Below are positions 1-9,205 of a stretch of 64,000 nucleotides of DNA, in pieces (the stretch's first letter is position 1; each line of letters starts with the position of its first letter). Origin of the DNA: Sinomonas susongensis (lineage in GTDB: Bacteria; Actinomycetota; Actinomycetes; Actinomycetales; Micrococcaceae). The translations under genes were made by a program, and so were the position numbers. Location: contig NZ_SSNH01000006.1 of the NCBI RefSeq assembly GCF_005877005.1, positions 124,001-188,000 of the forward strand, in the 5' to 3' direction. The notes under the pieces were generated by a model. The model ran no database searches, was not told the origin of the DNA, and saw only the letters and a list, made by a program, of their open reading frames with translations.

Positions 1-506
1 GGCGTGATGCCCTGGGCCGCCAGGATCTGGCCGGCCGGTGCGTGGGAGGCGAGGACAAGAGCGAGGAAGAGGTGCTCGGGGTCGATGTAGGTCGAGCCGA
101 GCGAGCGGGCTACCTTGTAGGCGTCCAGCAGAGCGTGCTGCGCGGACTGGGTGAGCTGCGGCATCGCGCCGTCCTCGGCGTCACCGCCGGCGGGAGAGCC
201 CGCGGGCAGCCGCTGCTCGGTTGCGGCGACGATGTCGTCCGCGCCGGCGCCGGCGAAATCGATCATGCCGGCCACCGACTCCGTGGTGGCGAGCGCGTGC
301 AGGAGATGCAGCGCGTCGACTTCGCGGTGCCCGTGCTCGAGCGCATAGCGGCCGGCGGCAGTCAGGACCTGCTGGCTCCCGCGGCTCATGAGGTGCGTGA
401 TGTCGAGGGGGCGGCTCGTGCGGCGGGACCCCTGGCCCTGCAGGTAGCGGGCAAGGAAGTCATCGAACGAACCGTTGCCAGCAGTCGGTCCGAAAAAGAT
501 AGGCAA
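1..506 (-). CDS. Clp N-terminal domain protein (ClpA/B/C type), 3' part outside the window
   Basis: The visible 168 residues begin LPIFFGPTAG and carry the helical Clp N-domain, with its two characteristic repeats: REVDALHLLHALA at about residues 62-74 and a second around IDPEHLFLALVLA near the window edge. This domain recruits substrates or adaptors in Clp/Hsp100 unfoldases. Many Micrococcaceae genes of this type continue into AAA+ modules, but none is visible here, so a full unfoldase is inferred only. I chose the TTG start because GGAGGA lies 4-5 bases upstream; the overlapping ATG is out of frame. A HAIR-like inverted repeat just upstream suggests heat-shock (HspR) control. Confidence 0.85.
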   Translation of the reverse strand, partial: MPIFFGPTAGNGSFDDFLARYLQGQGSRRTSRPLDITHLMSRGSQQVLTAAGRYALEHGHREVDALHLLHALATTESVAGMIDFAGAGADDIVAATEQRLPAGSPAGGDAEDGAMPQLTQSAQHALLDAYKVARSLGSTYIDPEHLFLALVLASHAPAGQILAAQGIT

Positions 507-521
507 ACCATCCTCCAGAAA

Positions 522-542
522 GTTGAGTGACTGTCGCTCATG
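522..542 (-). promoter_or_regulatory. HAIR-like HspR operator candidate
   Basis: GTTGAGT, seven bases, then GCTCATG resembles the HspR-associated inverted repeat CTTGAGT-N7-ACTCAAG, with 6/7 and 5/7 matches. It sits 16 bases before the Clp-domain gene start, where it would overlap the promoter or early transcript. The family knowledge is that HspR represses clpB/dnaK operons in actinobacteria through this element. Binding here is inferred. Confidence 0.45.
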
Positions 543-566
543 TTCAACGCTGTGGTGAACGAGATA

Positions 567-594
567 TTCCCAAGCCCTACCCGTCCCTTGGGAA
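567..594. promoter_or_regulatory. Inverted repeat upstream of the pyruvate oxidase gene
   Basis: TTCCCAAG and CTTGGGAA are perfect 8-base arms separated by 12 bases, 20 bases before the ATG of the ThDP enzyme. The position suits a repressor operator. The regulator is not identifiable from the window. Confidence 0.35.
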
Positions 595-613
595 CCCGGG
601 CTAGCGTGGCGGA

Positions 614-2338
614 ATGACGACCATCGCGCAGAACATCGTCGATACCCTCGCCGCCAACGGAATCCGCAGGGTCTACGGACTCCCCGGAGACTCGCTCAAC
701 GGCTTCACCGACGCCCTCCGTGGGACGCCCAGCATCGAGTGGGTCCACGTCCGCCACGAGGAGGCGGGAGCGTTCGCGGCTGCTGCCGAAGCGGCGCTGA
801 CCGGGGAGGTCGCCGTGTGCGCCGGTTCCGCGGGACCCGGAAACCTCCACCTGATCAACGGACTCTACGACGCCAACCGGTCACGCGTCCCCGTCCTCGC
901 GATCGCAGCCCACATCCCCAGCGCGGAGATCGGGTCCAACTATTTCCAGGAGACGCACCCGCAGGAGGTCTTCCGCGAGTGCAGCGTGTACGCCGAGCAG
1001 GTGACCGACCCAGCGCAGATGCCGCGCATCCTCGAGATCGCCCTCAGGACCGCCGTCGAGAAGCGGGGCGTCGCCGTCGTCGTGCTGTCCGGCGACGTCG
1101 CGCTCACCCAGGTCGACTCGGAGCGGGTCACCGTTGTCCGCAGGGCCAAGCCGCGTGTCGTCCCGAGCGACGAAGAGCTGCGCGAGGCCGCGGGCCTCCT
1201 CAACTCGGCAGCCAAGGTGACCATCCTTGCCGGCGCGGGCGTCGAGGGGGCCCACGACGAGGTGATCGCGCTTGCCGACGAGCTCGGTGCTCCGATCGTG
1301 CACGCCTTCCGTGGGAAGGAGTTCATCGAGTACGACAACCCGTTCGACGTCGGCATGACCGGCCTGCTCGGCTTCAGCTCGGGCTACCGCGCGATGGAGG
1401 ACTGCGACGCGCTCCTCATGCTCGGCACGGACTTCCCGTACCAGCAGTTCTACCCCGACCACGCGAAGATCATCCAGGTCGACATCCGGGGTGACCAGCT
1501 CGGCCGGCGTGCGCGCCTCGATCTGGGACTCGTCGGCGACGTCAAGGACACCGCGACCGCGCTCCTGCCCCTCCTCGAGCGGAAGCGCCGCCGCGCCCAC
1601 CTGGAATCCTCCCTCAAGCACTACGCGAAGGCGCGCTCGAAGCTCGACGACCTCGCTGCCCCCACGAAGAAGGGCCAGCCGCTCCACCCGCAGTACATCA
1701 CGAGGGTGCTCGACGAGCTCGCCGCCGACGACGCCGTGTTCACGGCCGACGTCGGGACGCCCGTGATCTGGGCCGCGCGCTATCTCACCATGAACGGACG
1801 ACGGCGGCTGGTCGGCTCGTTCGCGCACGGCTCCATGGCGAACGCCCTGCCTCACGCGATGGGCGCGCAGGCCACGTTCCGCGGGCGCCAGGTCGTCGCG
1901 CTTGCCGGTGACGGCGGGCTGTCCATGCTCATGGGGGAGCTCATCACGCTCGTGCAGAACAAGCTGCCCGTCAAGCTTGTCGTGTTCAACAACGCGTCGC
2001 TCAACTTCATCGAGCTCGAGATGAAGTCAGCGGGGTTCGTGAACTTCGGGACGGGACTCGACAACCCGAACTTCGCCGCCGTGGCCGAGGCACTTGGCAT
2101 CAAGGGCGTACGGGTCGACGACTCGTCCGAACTCGAGCAGGGCCTCAAGGAGGCCCTCGAGCACGACGGGCCCGCGCTCGTCGACGTCGCCACGATCCGG
2201 CAGGAGCTCGCGATGCCGCCGACCATCACCGCGCAGCAGGCGAGCGGGTTCACGCTCTACGCGCTCCGTACGGTGCTCTCGGGACGCGGCGACGAGGTGC
2301 TCGACCTCGCGAAGACGAACTGGCGGAGGGTGTTCTAG
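614..2338 (+). CDS. poxB: Pyruvate oxidase/quinone-type pyruvate dehydrogenase (ThDP enzyme)
   Basis: At 574 residues this matches the size of PoxB-type enzymes. These are membrane-associated flavo-ThDP proteins that oxidise pyruvate to acetate and CO2 and pass electrons to quinone. Domain order is ThDP-Pyr (about 1-170, activating Glu in RHEE at 49-50), central FAD/Rossmann-like region (about 190-330), and ThDP-PP domain with GDG at 432-434 and the closing NN at 459-460. The ATG follows a weak ribosome site (GGCGG). It stands alone, divergent from the Clp-domain gene, with an inverted repeat in its promoter region. Acetolactate synthase-like activity cannot be excluded, but the C-terminal extension and overall similarity favour PoxB. 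Confidence 0.85.
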   Translation: MTTIAQNIVDTLAANGIRRVYGLPGDSLNGFTDALRGTPSIEWVHVRHEEAGAFAAAAEAALTGEVAVCAGSAGPGNLHLINGLYDANRSRVPVLAIAAHIPSAEIGSNYFQETHPQEVFRECSVYAEQVTDPAQMPRILEIALRTAVEKRGVAVVVLSGDVALTQVDSERVTVVRRAKPRVVPSDEELREAAGLLNSAAKVTILAGAGVEGAHDEVIALADELGAPIVHAFRGKEFIEYDNPFDVGMTGLLGFSSGYRAMEDCDALLMLGTDFPYQQFYPDHAKIIQVDIRGDQLGRRARLDLGLVGDVKDTATALLPLLERKRRRAHLESSLKHYAKARSKLDDLAAPTKKGQPLHPQYITRVLDELAADDAVFTADVGTPVIWAARYLTMNGRRRLVGSFAHGSMANALPHAMGAQATFRGRQVVALAGDGGLSMLMGELITLVQNKLPVKLVVFNNASLNFIELEMKSAGFVNFGTGLDNPNFAAVAEALGIKGVRVDDSSELEQGLKEALEHDGPALVDVATIRQELAMPPTITAQQASGFTLYALRTVLSGRGDEVLDLAKTNWRRVF

Positions 2339-2364
2339 GACCAGCAGCTCGGGACGTGCGCCCC

Positions 2365-2733
2365 TCACGCCGTCGCAGCGTCGAAGGCGTCTCGTGCTTC
2401 GAGGATCTTGCCCGCATGGCTCTCGGCCCACTCGCGGACCGCGTCGAGCGGGCCGAGCAGGCTCTCGCCGACAGCCGTGAGCCGATACTCGACGCGGACG
2501 GGCACCTCGGCGAAGACGGCCCTGCTGAGGAGACCGTCGCGTTCGAGGGTCCGGAGAGTCTGGGTCAGCACTTTGGGCGTGATGCCGCCGACGGCGACGC
2601 GCAGCCCGCTGAAGCGAAGGGGTCCGTCCTTGAGTGCCTGGACGATGAGTGGAGTCCACTTGTCGCCGATCCGCTGGAGCACGACGCGAGACGGGCAGTC
2701 CGGATCCATGACGTCGAACGGGATGCTTTCCAT
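2365..2733 (-). CDS. HxlR-family winged-helix transcriptional regulator
   Basis: This is a 122-residue one-domain regulator. The N-terminal [20 protein letters not shown], followed by [20 protein letters not shown], is the HxlR/YodB winged helix, and a conserved cysteine near the N-terminus (C13) is the usual redox or electrophile sensor of this family. A longer in-frame reading to 2805 exists. I prefer the ATG at MESIPFDV because upstream codons are not HxlR-like and would run into the divergent promoter. It is divergent from an NAD(P)-binding oxidoreductase, the classical arrangement in which HxlR controls its neighbour in response to quinones or aldehydes (inference). Confidence 0.9.
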   Translation of the reverse strand: MESIPFDVMDPDCPSRVVLQRIGDKWTPLIVQALKDGPLRFSGLRVAVGGITPKVLTQTLRTLERDGLLSRAVFAEVPVRVEYRLTAVGESLLGPLDAVREWAESHAGKILEARDAFDAATA

Positions 2734-2740
2734 AAAGTAA

Positions 2741-2765
2741 CCATAGCACTTTGAAGTACTTGATA
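2741..2765. promoter_or_regulatory. Palindromic operator candidate between HxlR gene and its divergent neighbour
   Basis: The AT-rich intergenic stretch contains the palindrome AAGTACTT (2754-2761) inside the near-repeat ACTTTGAAGTACTTGA. It lies between the two divergent starts, where an HxlR dimer could repress both. This is a position-based inference without a known consensus match. Confidence 0.35.
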
Positions 2766-2819
2766 TCTTCTGGATACTGTTGATCTGCAGGCACAGCAGG
2801 TTCAAAACAAGGAGCTTTC

Positions 2820-3434
2820 ATGAAGATCGCCGTCTACGGAGCCACCGGCATGGTGGGCAGCCAGATCGTCGCTGAAGCGGCCCGCCGAGGCCACGAGGTG
2901 ACCGCCCTGAGCCGGAAGGGAGCCCCGGTGGAGGGCGCCGCCGTCGTGCGCTCCGCCGACCTGGCCGACGTCGAGACCTACCGTTCCATTGCCGCTGCCC
3001 ACGACGCCGTCGTGCTCGCGACGTCGCCCGACCGCACCGGCGGCTCCCGCGAGCCCTACTTGGCAGCGCACCAGGCCGTGGCCGAGGTCCCCACCGACGC
3101 GCGCCTCTACTTGGTGGGCGGCTTCGGAAACCTGCAGGGCCCGGACGGGACGCAGATCAAGGACCTTCCCGGCTTCCCCGCCGAGTACAAGGCGGAATCG
3201 GACACCGTCTTCCGGGCGTACGAGGCGCTCCGCGATTCGGCGGCCGGCCTCGACGTGACTGTCCATGCTCCCGCCGCGGTCATCCAGCCGGGCGAGCGGA
3301 CCGGCAAGTACACGACCGCTGTCGGTGTCCCCGCTCCGGGTGACTCCATCTCGTCCCAGGACTTCGCGGTTGCCGCCCTCGACGAGCTCGAGAAGCCGCA
3401 GTTCCAGGGGAAGATCTTCACCGCCGCCAACTGA
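2820..3434 (+). CDS. NAD(P)H-binding protein, atypical SDR (NmrA/YwnB-like)
   Basis: The 204-residue protein opens with MKIAVYGATGMVGSQIVAEA, a Rossmann dinucleotide-binding loop of the GxxGxxG kind. It lacks the YxxxK pair of classical SDRs, which fits the atypical-SDR NAD(P)H-binding family (PF13460). Members are flavin or quinone reductases or anti-sigma-like redox sensors; no substrate can be read from the sequence. AAGGAG lies 6 bases before the ATG. Its expression is probably set by the divergent HxlR gene. Confidence 0.85.
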   Translation: MKIAVYGATGMVGSQIVAEAARRGHEVTALSRKGAPVEGAAVVRSADLADVETYRSIAAAHDAVVLATSPDRTGGSREPYLAAHQAVAEVPTDARLYLVGGFGNLQGPDGTQIKDLPGFPAEYKAESDTVFRAYEALRDSAAGLDVTVHAPAAVIQPGERTGKYTTAVGVPAPGDSISSQDFAVAALDELEKPQFQGKIFTAAN

Positions 3435-3464
3435 GGCGAGGTGCTGGACCGGACGACGGGCCAG

Positions 3465-4871
3465 CTAATACGTCGTGGCGTTCGGCAGGAGGACCGGCGG
3501 GGACGGCTTCTGATTGAAGTTGAAGTCGTTCTCGAGATTCCCAAGGAGCGGATTGTCTTCGCGCACGTCGGGGCGAGGATCGGGGCGGCCATCGGTTGCC
3601 GGGTCCAGGCGCTGGCCGTGGAGGAAGTCGTCCTCGATGAACTTCACGTAGGCGTCCTGGCTCAGCGTCTGATGGTCGATGTACCCCTTCTTTGCATAGG
3701 GGCTGATGACGATGCCGGGTACGCGGAGCCCATAGCCGTTCTGGTCGACGACGGGCGGCGTGACGTGGTCGTAGAACCCGCCCCAGTCGTCCCACGAGAG
3801 GAAGATCGCGGTGCTGCTCCAGTCCGGACCCGACATGATCGCGTTGACGAGTCCCGTGACGTAGGCCTGCCCCGTGCTCACGAGTGCGGGCGGATGCTCG
3901 CTCACCGCGCTCGTCGGATCGATCCAGCTCACGGCGGGGAGCGTCCCCTTCTTCGCCGCAGAGTAGAAGTTGGCGAGGGACTGGATGTTGCCCAGCTGCC
4001 CGTCCTGCTTGACGGTGTCGAAGTAGGGCAGGGGATTCCAGATGCCCGGCGTCTTGGCGTCCTGCTTGACGGGCGCGCAGGTCATGGCCGAGTCGCTTTC
4101 GCAGTCCGGTTCGGTTCCGTTGAACACGTAGTAGCCCCACGAGACGCTCTGCTGGTAGAGGAGGTACGTGAGGTCGGTCCACGCGTAGTCGGGTGCTGGC
4201 CTCGGTGGGGACTTCGGCTTCCCGAAGTCGGGCGGGAGCTGCGGGCCCTGCGGCGCGTTCACGCAGGACGCCGCCTGTCCCGGCACGCTGCACTTGGCCG
4301 ACCACTCCGAGACCATGTAGAGGTGGGACGGCAGGCTCCACGAGGCGTCCGACTGGAACAGGTGGTCCTGGAGGGTGAAGTCCTTCGCGTACGTCCAGTA
4401 GTTCGGGATGTCGCGGGCGTCGTGGTAGCCCATCACGTCGGTGACAGCGGCACCGGTGCAGGCAGGGTCATTCGCTGCGCAGTTCGACGACGCATGCTCG
4501 GCCTGGGCGATGAACCCGTCCATCTTTCCGCCGTTGACGGCGGCCTTCGCGTTCGACTGGCTGTGCGGGCCGCCCGCGTTGCGGTCCGCGGGATCGTAGT
4601 AGGGGCGAACGCACGCGTGCTTGGCCGGGTCCGGGACGCACACCGTGGGAACCCCGTTCTGCATCGGAATCCCGTCGGCCCCGGGGAACGTTCCGAAGTA
4701 GCTGTCGAACGAGCGGTTCTCCTGCATGATGACGACGACGTGCTGGATCTTGGAGATGCCGGCGGGCGGCAGGCTCTGAGCCGGTCGCCCGACCGTGAGG
4801 CACGCGGCGAAGATCAGGAGGGCGACGACGGCGAGGACCACCCCGACGAGGGTCCTCCGAGGTATGCCCAC
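3465..4871 (-). CDS. Secreted/membrane-anchored phosphoesterase (phospholipase C/acid phosphatase family)
   Basis: The 468-residue protein starts with a basic N-terminus and a hydrophobic segment (residues 8-27) ending FAAC, which could be a signal anchor or an atypical lipobox. The mature part has the PF04185 phosphoesterase signatures: [20 protein letters not shown] (metal-binding Asn/Glu and presumed nucleophile region), [15 protein letters not shown], and [17 protein letters not shown] near the C-terminus. The family includes phospholipases C and acid phosphatases acting outside the cytoplasm on lipid or organic phosphates. It converges with the NAD(P)-binding gene across 30 bases and is followed by the Rrf2 regulator upstream on the same strand, 17 bases away. 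Scavenging of phosphate is an inference. Confidence 0.88.
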   Translation of the reverse strand: MGIPRRTLVGVVLAVVALLIFAACLTVGRPAQSLPPAGISKIQHVVVIMQENRSFDSYFGTFPGADGIPMQNGVPTVCVPDPAKHACVRPYYDPADRNAGGPHSQSNAKAAVNGGKMDGFIAQAEHASSNCAANDPACTGAAVTDVMGYHDARDIPNYWTYAKDFTLQDHLFQSDASWSLPSHLYMVSEWSAKCSVPGQAASCVNAPQGPQLPPDFGKPKSPPRPAPDYAWTDLTYLLYQQSVSWGYYVFNGTEPDCESDSAMTCAPVKQDAKTPGIWNPLPYFDTVKQDGQLGNIQSLANFYSAAKKGTLPAVSWIDPTSAVSEHPPALVSTGQAYVTGLVNAIMSGPDWSSTAIFLSWDDWGGFYDHVTPPVVDQNGYGLRVPGIVISPYAKKGYIDHQTLSQDAYVKFIEDDFLHGQRLDPATDGRPDPRPDVREDNPLLGNLENDFNFNQKPSPPVLLPNATTY

Positions 4872-4888
4872 TGCCCGCTCCGAAGGCC

Positions 4889-5422
4889 CTAGGCCTGGCT
4901 CTCGGCGGCCGTGGGGGCCGCGGCGGCAGCAGGCGGGGCGGCAGGCGGCGGGCCGGCAGGCGCGAATGACGCCGCTGCCGGGGCGAGGCCGAGCTGCAGG
5001 AAGACGCGGCTCATCTGGCGGGAGTTCGGGAGCGAGGTGATTCTTACCGCATCGAGTTCCCGGTAGAAGGCCTCACGGGCCCGGCGGAGTGCTGAACGCA
5101 AGCCGCATTGGGGCAGGAGGGGGCAGTCGCCGGCCGCTCCTCCCTCGCATTCCGGAAGGTCGGGTCGGGTGTCGAGTGCTCGCAGCACGGAGCCGATCGT
5201 CGCGTTCCGGCCCGCCTCGCTCAGCCGGACGCCGCCGGCGCGGCCGCGCGTCGCCTCGATGAGGCCCAGATCGCGCAGCCTGAGCACGGCCTTGCTGACA
5301 TGGTTGTACGGCGTGCCGACGCCCTCTGCTATGGCCCGCGTCGCGAGCGGCCCCGACGCGTCGACCGCGCTCAGGAGCATGAGGGCCCGGAGACTGACGT
5401 CCTCGAAAGCAGTCATGCGCAT
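4889..5422 (-). CDS. Rrf2-family Fe-S transcriptional regulator (NsrR/IscR-like)
   Basis: A 177-residue regulator with the Rrf2 winged helix at the N-terminus ([17 protein letters not shown], then [20 protein letters not shown]). Three cysteines follow at 92, 100 and 106, which is the cluster-ligand pattern of NsrR/IscR but with a wider first gap (C-x7-C-x5-C rather than x5). This suggests an Fe-S sensor of nitric oxide or oxidative stress. The last 30 residues are a Pro/Ala-rich tail not needed for the fold. No hmp or isc genes lie nearby, so the target is unknown. The start has no clear ribosome site; TAGACT 6 bases before the ATG could make the mRNA leaderless. Confidence 0.85.
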   Translation of the reverse strand: MRMTAFEDVSLRALMLLSAVDASGPLATRAIAEGVGTPYNHVSKAVLRLRDLGLIEATRGRAGGVRLSEAGRNATIGSVLRALDTRPDLPECEGGAAGDCPLLPQCGLRSALRRAREAFYRELDAVRITSLPNSRQMSRVFLQLGLAPAAASFAPAGPPPAAPPAAAAAPTAAESQA

Positions 5423-5471
5423 TCGGCCAGTCTACGCCGAAATACCCAAACATCCGTTCTGATATCGGGCG

Positions 5472-5506
5472 GTCAGAGGGGAAAACCAGCCGTCAGAGGA
5501 GAAAAC
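5472..5506. repeat. 15-base direct repeat at 20-base spacing
   Basis: GTCAGAGGGGAAAAC (5472-5486) recurs as GTCAGAGGAGAAAAC (5492-5506) with one mismatch and a 20-base period, just upstream of the Rrf2 gene and abutting the stop of the next gene. It may be a tandem regulator site on one DNA face; function unknown. Confidence 0.5.
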
Positions 5507-5979
5507 TACGTGGTGTAGACGGCAGCCTCGTGGCCATCCGCCTCGAGAGCCCCGTACACGTAACCCGTGGCGGTCATCTCGTAGGGGAGGATGGCCGCGA
5601 GGACGCCGCCATGCCGGTGCTCGGCCGAGGCGTGGATCCCGTCCGACCCGTGTTCCGGGAGATTCACGTCGCTCGCAATCGCCACGGCTCGTGTACCGTC
5701 CCGGCCCTGGCGCAGGAGCTCGACGAGATCGTGGAGCATTGCCTCCGCATCGAAGTCTGACTCGAGCCCGGCTTCCGGCTCGCCTTCCCCGTCGTCCTCG
5801 CCGGCCGCGGGCGTGACGAGCACGAGCCGCAGCTCGCCGTCGTCGTCCAGCGTGACCCCGAATGGGAGGAAGCCGCCGTTCTGCTCGAGATGCTCCTGGG
5901 CCATGCCCAGGGCTGTGCCCAGCACGTCGTGCAGCTCGCGGAGGACGGTCTCGCCGTCGGAAGCCGGGCCCGAGCTCAT
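5506..5979 (-). CDS. Conserved hypothetical acidic protein downstream of phosphomannomutase
   Basis: I do not recognise a named family for this 157-residue protein. It begins MSSGPASDGETVLREL, has an acidic low-complexity stretch (EDDGEGEPEAGLESDFDAEA) in the middle, and ends in an alternating beta-rich segment. The pattern of a helical start and a repeated beta region resembles small cytosolic accessory proteins. The ATG overlaps the phosphomannomutase stop (ATGA), so the two are translationally coupled and probably co-regulated. A longer in-frame reading upstream would lie inside the mutase gene and is unlikely. Confidence 0.75.
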   Translation of the reverse strand: MSSGPASDGETVLRELHDVLGTALGMAQEHLEQNGGFLPFGVTLDDDGELRLVLVTPAAGEDDGEGEPEAGLESDFDAEAMLHDLVELLRQGRDGTRAVAIASDVNLPEHGSDGIHASAEHRHGGVLAAILPYEMTATGYVYGALEADGHEAAVYTT

Positions 5980-7424
5980 GCGCGGACGATCGCGAGCACG
6001 TTGTCGCGCACGGACGCGAGCGTCTCGCGGTCCTTTGCCTCTCCGTTGAAGCGGAGGTAGGGCTCGGTGTTGGACGGCCGGAGGTTGAACCACCACGACC
6101 CGTCGGCGGCGGAGAACGTCGTTCCGTCGAGCTCGTCGATCGCGACGTCCGGGCCGTCGTACGCTTCGCGCACCCGCGCGACGGCCGCGGCCTTGTCCTC
6201 GATCTCCGAGTTGATCTCCCCGGACGAGACGTAGGGCTCGTATTCGGCGCCGAGCTCGGAGAGCGGCCGGTCCTGTCCGCCGAGCGCTGCGAGGACGTGC
6301 ATCGCGGCGAGCATCCCCGTGTCAGCGTTCCAGAAGTCGCGGAAGTAGTAGTGGGCAGAATGTTCGCCTCCGAACACCGCGCCCTCCTCGGCCATCACGG
6401 CCTTGATGAACGAGTGGCCGACGCGTGTGCGCACCGGACGGCCGCCGTCGTGCTCGACGAGCTCGGGCACAGCACGCGAAGTGATGAGGTTGTGGATGAT
6501 GATCGGCTCTTGCTCGCCACCCGCCTTGGCGCGCGCGATTTCCCGACGGGCGACGAGCCCCGTGATCGCGGACGGCGAGACCGGGTCGCCGTTCTCGTCG
6601 ATCACGAAGCAGCGGTCGGCGTCGCCGTCGAACGCGAGCCCGATGTCCGCGCCGTGCTCGACGACGGCCTTCTGGAGGTCGCGCAGGTTCTCGGGCTCGA
6701 GCGGATTGGCCGGATGGTTCGGGAAGGTCCCGTCGAGCTCGAAGTAGAGGGGCACGATCTCGAGCGGCAGCGCGGGCAGGAGGGTGTCGCCCAGGACAGC
6801 CGGCGTCGTCATGCCCGCCATGCCGTTGCCGGCGTCGACGACGACCTTGAGGGGCCGGATGCCCGAAAGGTCGACGAGGCCGCGGAGATGCACCGCGTAG
6901 TCTGCGAGGACGTCACGCTCGGACACCGTGCCGGGGTTCTCGACCGAGGGGATCCCGCGTCCGTTTGTCCCGCCTGCGGCGAGATACGCCTCGGCGGCCT
7001 TCTGGATCTCCTTGAGACCCGTTTCCGAGGAGACGGGCAGCGCGCCCGGCTTGGCGAGCTTGATCCCGTTGTACTGGGCGGGGTTGTGGCTCGCGGTGAA
7101 CGTCGCGCCCGCGGCCTGGAGGGCGCCGCACGCGTAGTAGAGCTCGTCGGTCGAGATGAGGCCGATCTTCTCGACGTTGCCGCCCCGGGCCGACGCTCCG
7201 CGCGCGAAGGCATCGATGAACTCGGGCGACGAGGGGCGCATGTCACCGCCCACGAGCACCGTCTTTCCCGAGAGGCCGAGGACGTCGACGAACGCAGCTC
7301 CCACCGCCTCGACGATGCGGGCGTCGATCGTCTGGCCCACGATCCCACGCACGTCGTACGCCTTGAATGACGCGGAAAGGTCGGTCTGGGGCGCCTGGCC
7401 GGCGGAGGTGCTCACGTTGCTCAC
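5976..7424 (-). CDS. manB: Phosphomannomutase/phosphoglucomutase
   Basis: The 482-residue alpha-D-phosphohexomutase interconverts hexose 6- and 1-phosphates for nucleotide-sugar and cell-wall glycan synthesis. It shows the active-site phosphoserine loop FTASHNPAQYNGIK (Ser112), the Mg-binding AFDGDADRCF loop, the sugar-binding GGEHSAHYYF loop, and the C-terminal phosphate-binding RPSNTEPYLR. Length is normal. The GTG start at VSNVSTSAGQ is chosen because the conserved core (FKAYDVRG) begins about 20 residues later; a second GTG three codons on is possible. It could supply mannose 1-phosphate to the glycosyltransferases further along, though that link is inferred. Confidence 0.92.
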   Translation of the reverse strand: MSNVSTSAGQAPQTDLSASFKAYDVRGIVGQTIDARIVEAVGAAFVDVLGLSGKTVLVGGDMRPSSPEFIDAFARGASARGGNVEKIGLISTDELYYACGALQAAGATFTASHNPAQYNGIKLAKPGALPVSSETGLKEIQKAAEAYLAAGGTNGRGIPSVENPGTVSERDVLADYAVHLRGLVDLSGIRPLKVVVDAGNGMAGMTTPAVLGDTLLPALPLEIVPLYFELDGTFPNHPANPLEPENLRDLQKAVVEHGADIGLAFDGDADRCFVIDENGDPVSPSAITGLVARREIARAKAGGEQEPIIIHNLITSRAVPELVEHDGGRPVRTRVGHSFIKAVMAEEGAVFGGEHSAHYYFRDFWNADTGMLAAMHVLAALGGQDRPLSELGAEYEPYVSSGEINSEIEDKAAAVARVREAYDGPDVAIDELDGTTFSAADGSWWFNLRPSNTEPYLRFNGEAKDRETLASVRDNVLAIVRA

Positions 7425-7501
7425 CCGCCCGATTATGCCAAACGCGGGCCAACAGAGTGCGACATCAAGGCGCCGTCGTCCGTGGGAGCAGCGAGACGGG
7501 C

Positions 7502-9205
7502 TCAGTACGCCTTGACACGCTGCTCGACGATGAGGTGGATGAGGGCGAAGGTCCCGTCCTCGTCGATCGCGCGGAGGGCCGACTGGATCGCGGCGGGGAC
7601 GTCGGCGTCGTTCTCGACCCGCACGCCGAACCCGCCGAAGGCCTGGGCCATGAGCGCGAAGTCGGGGTTCTTGAGCTGGGTGCCCGAGACCCGACGGGGG
7701 TACTGGCGCTCCTGATGGGTGCGGATGGTGCCGTACTCCTGGTTGTCCATGACGATCACGAGCGGCGTCGCCCCGTACTGGGCTGCCGTGGCGAGCTCCT
7801 GGCCGTTCATGAGGAACTCCCCGTCCCCGGCGATCGTCACCACCCGGCGCCCCGGATGGGCGAGCGACGCCGCGATCGCGGACGGCACGGAGTAGCCCAT
7901 CGAGCCGTTGCGGGCGCTGATCATCGAGGCGTAGCGCTGGGTGGGGAAGTAGCGGTGGGCCCAATTGGTGTGCTCGCCCGCGCCCAGGGTGACAATGGCG
8001 TCATCGGGCAGGGTGGGGACGAGGTTGGCCATGAGGGTGTCCATGCGCGCCGGCCCCTCGGTGGGCGTCGCGGGAGGAAGGGCAGCGAACTTCTCCTGCT
8101 CCCCGCGCATGCGCTCGGTCCAGGCCGCCCACTCCTCGCGCACCGGCAGATTGATCATGACGAGGTCCCGGACGAACACATCCGGCTTGGCCACGATCTG
8201 GTACGAGACCGGCCCCGAGCGGCCGCGCAGGGACGGGTCGATCGTGACGAGGAAGTTCTTCTTCGTCCAGTCCTGCCGCACGAGGAACCCGTCGGTGATC
8301 ACGTCCCCGGGCACGGTGCCGACGAAGATCAGCAGGTCCGTCTCCTCGAGGAGGTCGTAGGTCGGCTTCGGGCGCCCGTAGCCGATCGGGCCGACATAGG
8401 AGGGGGAATCGAACGGGATGGTGCCCTCGCAGCGCCATTCGGCGGCCGCCGGGATGCGGTGCTCCTCGAGCCAGTGGGTCAGCGCGGTGGCGCCCTCCTG
8501 GGTCCAGTCGCTGCCGCCGACGACGAAGAGCGGCTTCTCCGCCGCGAGCAGGGCGCTCTTGACCGCCTTCCAGTCGGTGACCGTCATCCCGCCCGTCGCC
8601 ACGGGGATCTTCGGGTGGATCGTGGCGTCGATCTCCTGCTGGATGATGTCCTCGGGAAGGCCGACGACGACCGGCCCGGGCCGCCCGTTGAGCGCCGCGA
8701 ACATCGCCTCGGCCACGATTTCCGAAGCCCGCTCGGCGTGGTCCAGGACCATGACGCGCTTGGCTCCGGTGTCGAACCAGGACTTGATGTCGAACTCTTG
8801 GAACGCCTCGCGGTCACGGTGCGCGAAGGGAATCAGGCCCACGAACAGGACCATCGGGGTCGAGTCCTGCCACGCCGTGTGCAGGCCCACGTGGGCGTTG
8901 GCCGCCCCCGGGCCGCGGGTGACCATCGCGACGCCGGGGAGCTGGTTCATCTTGCCGTCCGCCTCGGCCATGTACGCGGCGCCGCCCTCATGGCGGCACA
9001 CGATCGTCTCGATCGGGGACTCGTGCAGGCCGTCGAGCACGTCGAGGAAGGACTCGCCCGGCACTACGTAGCTGCGGGTCACACCGTGGGCCACGAGGGA
9101 GTCCACGATCACGTGGCCGGCGGACTTCTTCACGGGGATGGAAGCGGGATCGGAACTGCCGGCGGGCAGGCTCGGATCGGACAGGGGCGGCGCCGTTGCC
9201 GTCAT
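7502..9205 (-). CDS. ThDP-dependent enzyme, acetolactate synthase-like
   Basis: The 567-residue protein has the three-domain architecture of the POX/ALS/benzoylformate decarboxylase superfamily. Residues 27-190 form the ThDP-Pyr domain with the activating Glu in CRHEGGAAYMAEADG (E73), followed by a central domain and a PP domain with AGDGEFLMNGQEL (D461). Similar actinobacterial proteins are annotated as acetolactate synthase-like, but true IlvB proteins pair with IlvN, and no small subunit is present. A catabolic 2-oxo acid lyase or decarboxylase is equally possible. It is monocistronic and divergent from recQ, with AGAAGGA about 10 bases ahead of the ATG. Confidence 0.82.
   Translation of the reverse strand: MTATAPPLSDPSLPAGSSDPASIPVKKSAGHVIVDSLVAHGVTRSYVVPGESFLDVLDGLHESPIETIVCRHEGGAAYMAEADGKMNQLPGVAMVTRGPGAANAHVGLHTAWQDSTPMVLFVGLIPFAHRDREAFQEFDIKSWFDTGAKRVMVLDHAERASEIVAEAMFAALNGRPGPVVVGLPEDIIQQEIDATIHPKIPVATGGMTVTDWKAVKSALLAAEKPLFVVGGSDWTQEGATALTHWLEEHRIPAAAEWRCEGTIPFDSPSYVGPIGYGRPKPTYDLLEETDLLIFVGTVPGDVITDGFLVRQDWTKKNFLVTIDPSLRGRSGPVSYQIVAKPDVFVRDLVMINLPVREEWAAWTERMRGEQEKFAALPPATPTEGPARMDTLMANLVPTLPDDAIVTLGAGEHTNWAHRYFPTQRYASMISARNGSMGYSVPSAIAASLAHPGRRVVTIAGDGEFLMNGQELATAAQYGATPLVIVMDNQEYGTIRTHQERQYPRRVSGTQLKNPDFALMAQAFGGFGVRVENDADVPAAIQSALRAIDEDGTFALIHLIVEQRVKAY

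Noticed and set aside
3441-4892. Plus-strand 483-codon frame across the phosphoesterase gene
   Set aside because: It is the antisense shadow of the phosphoesterase, whose motifs and signal peptide are clear.
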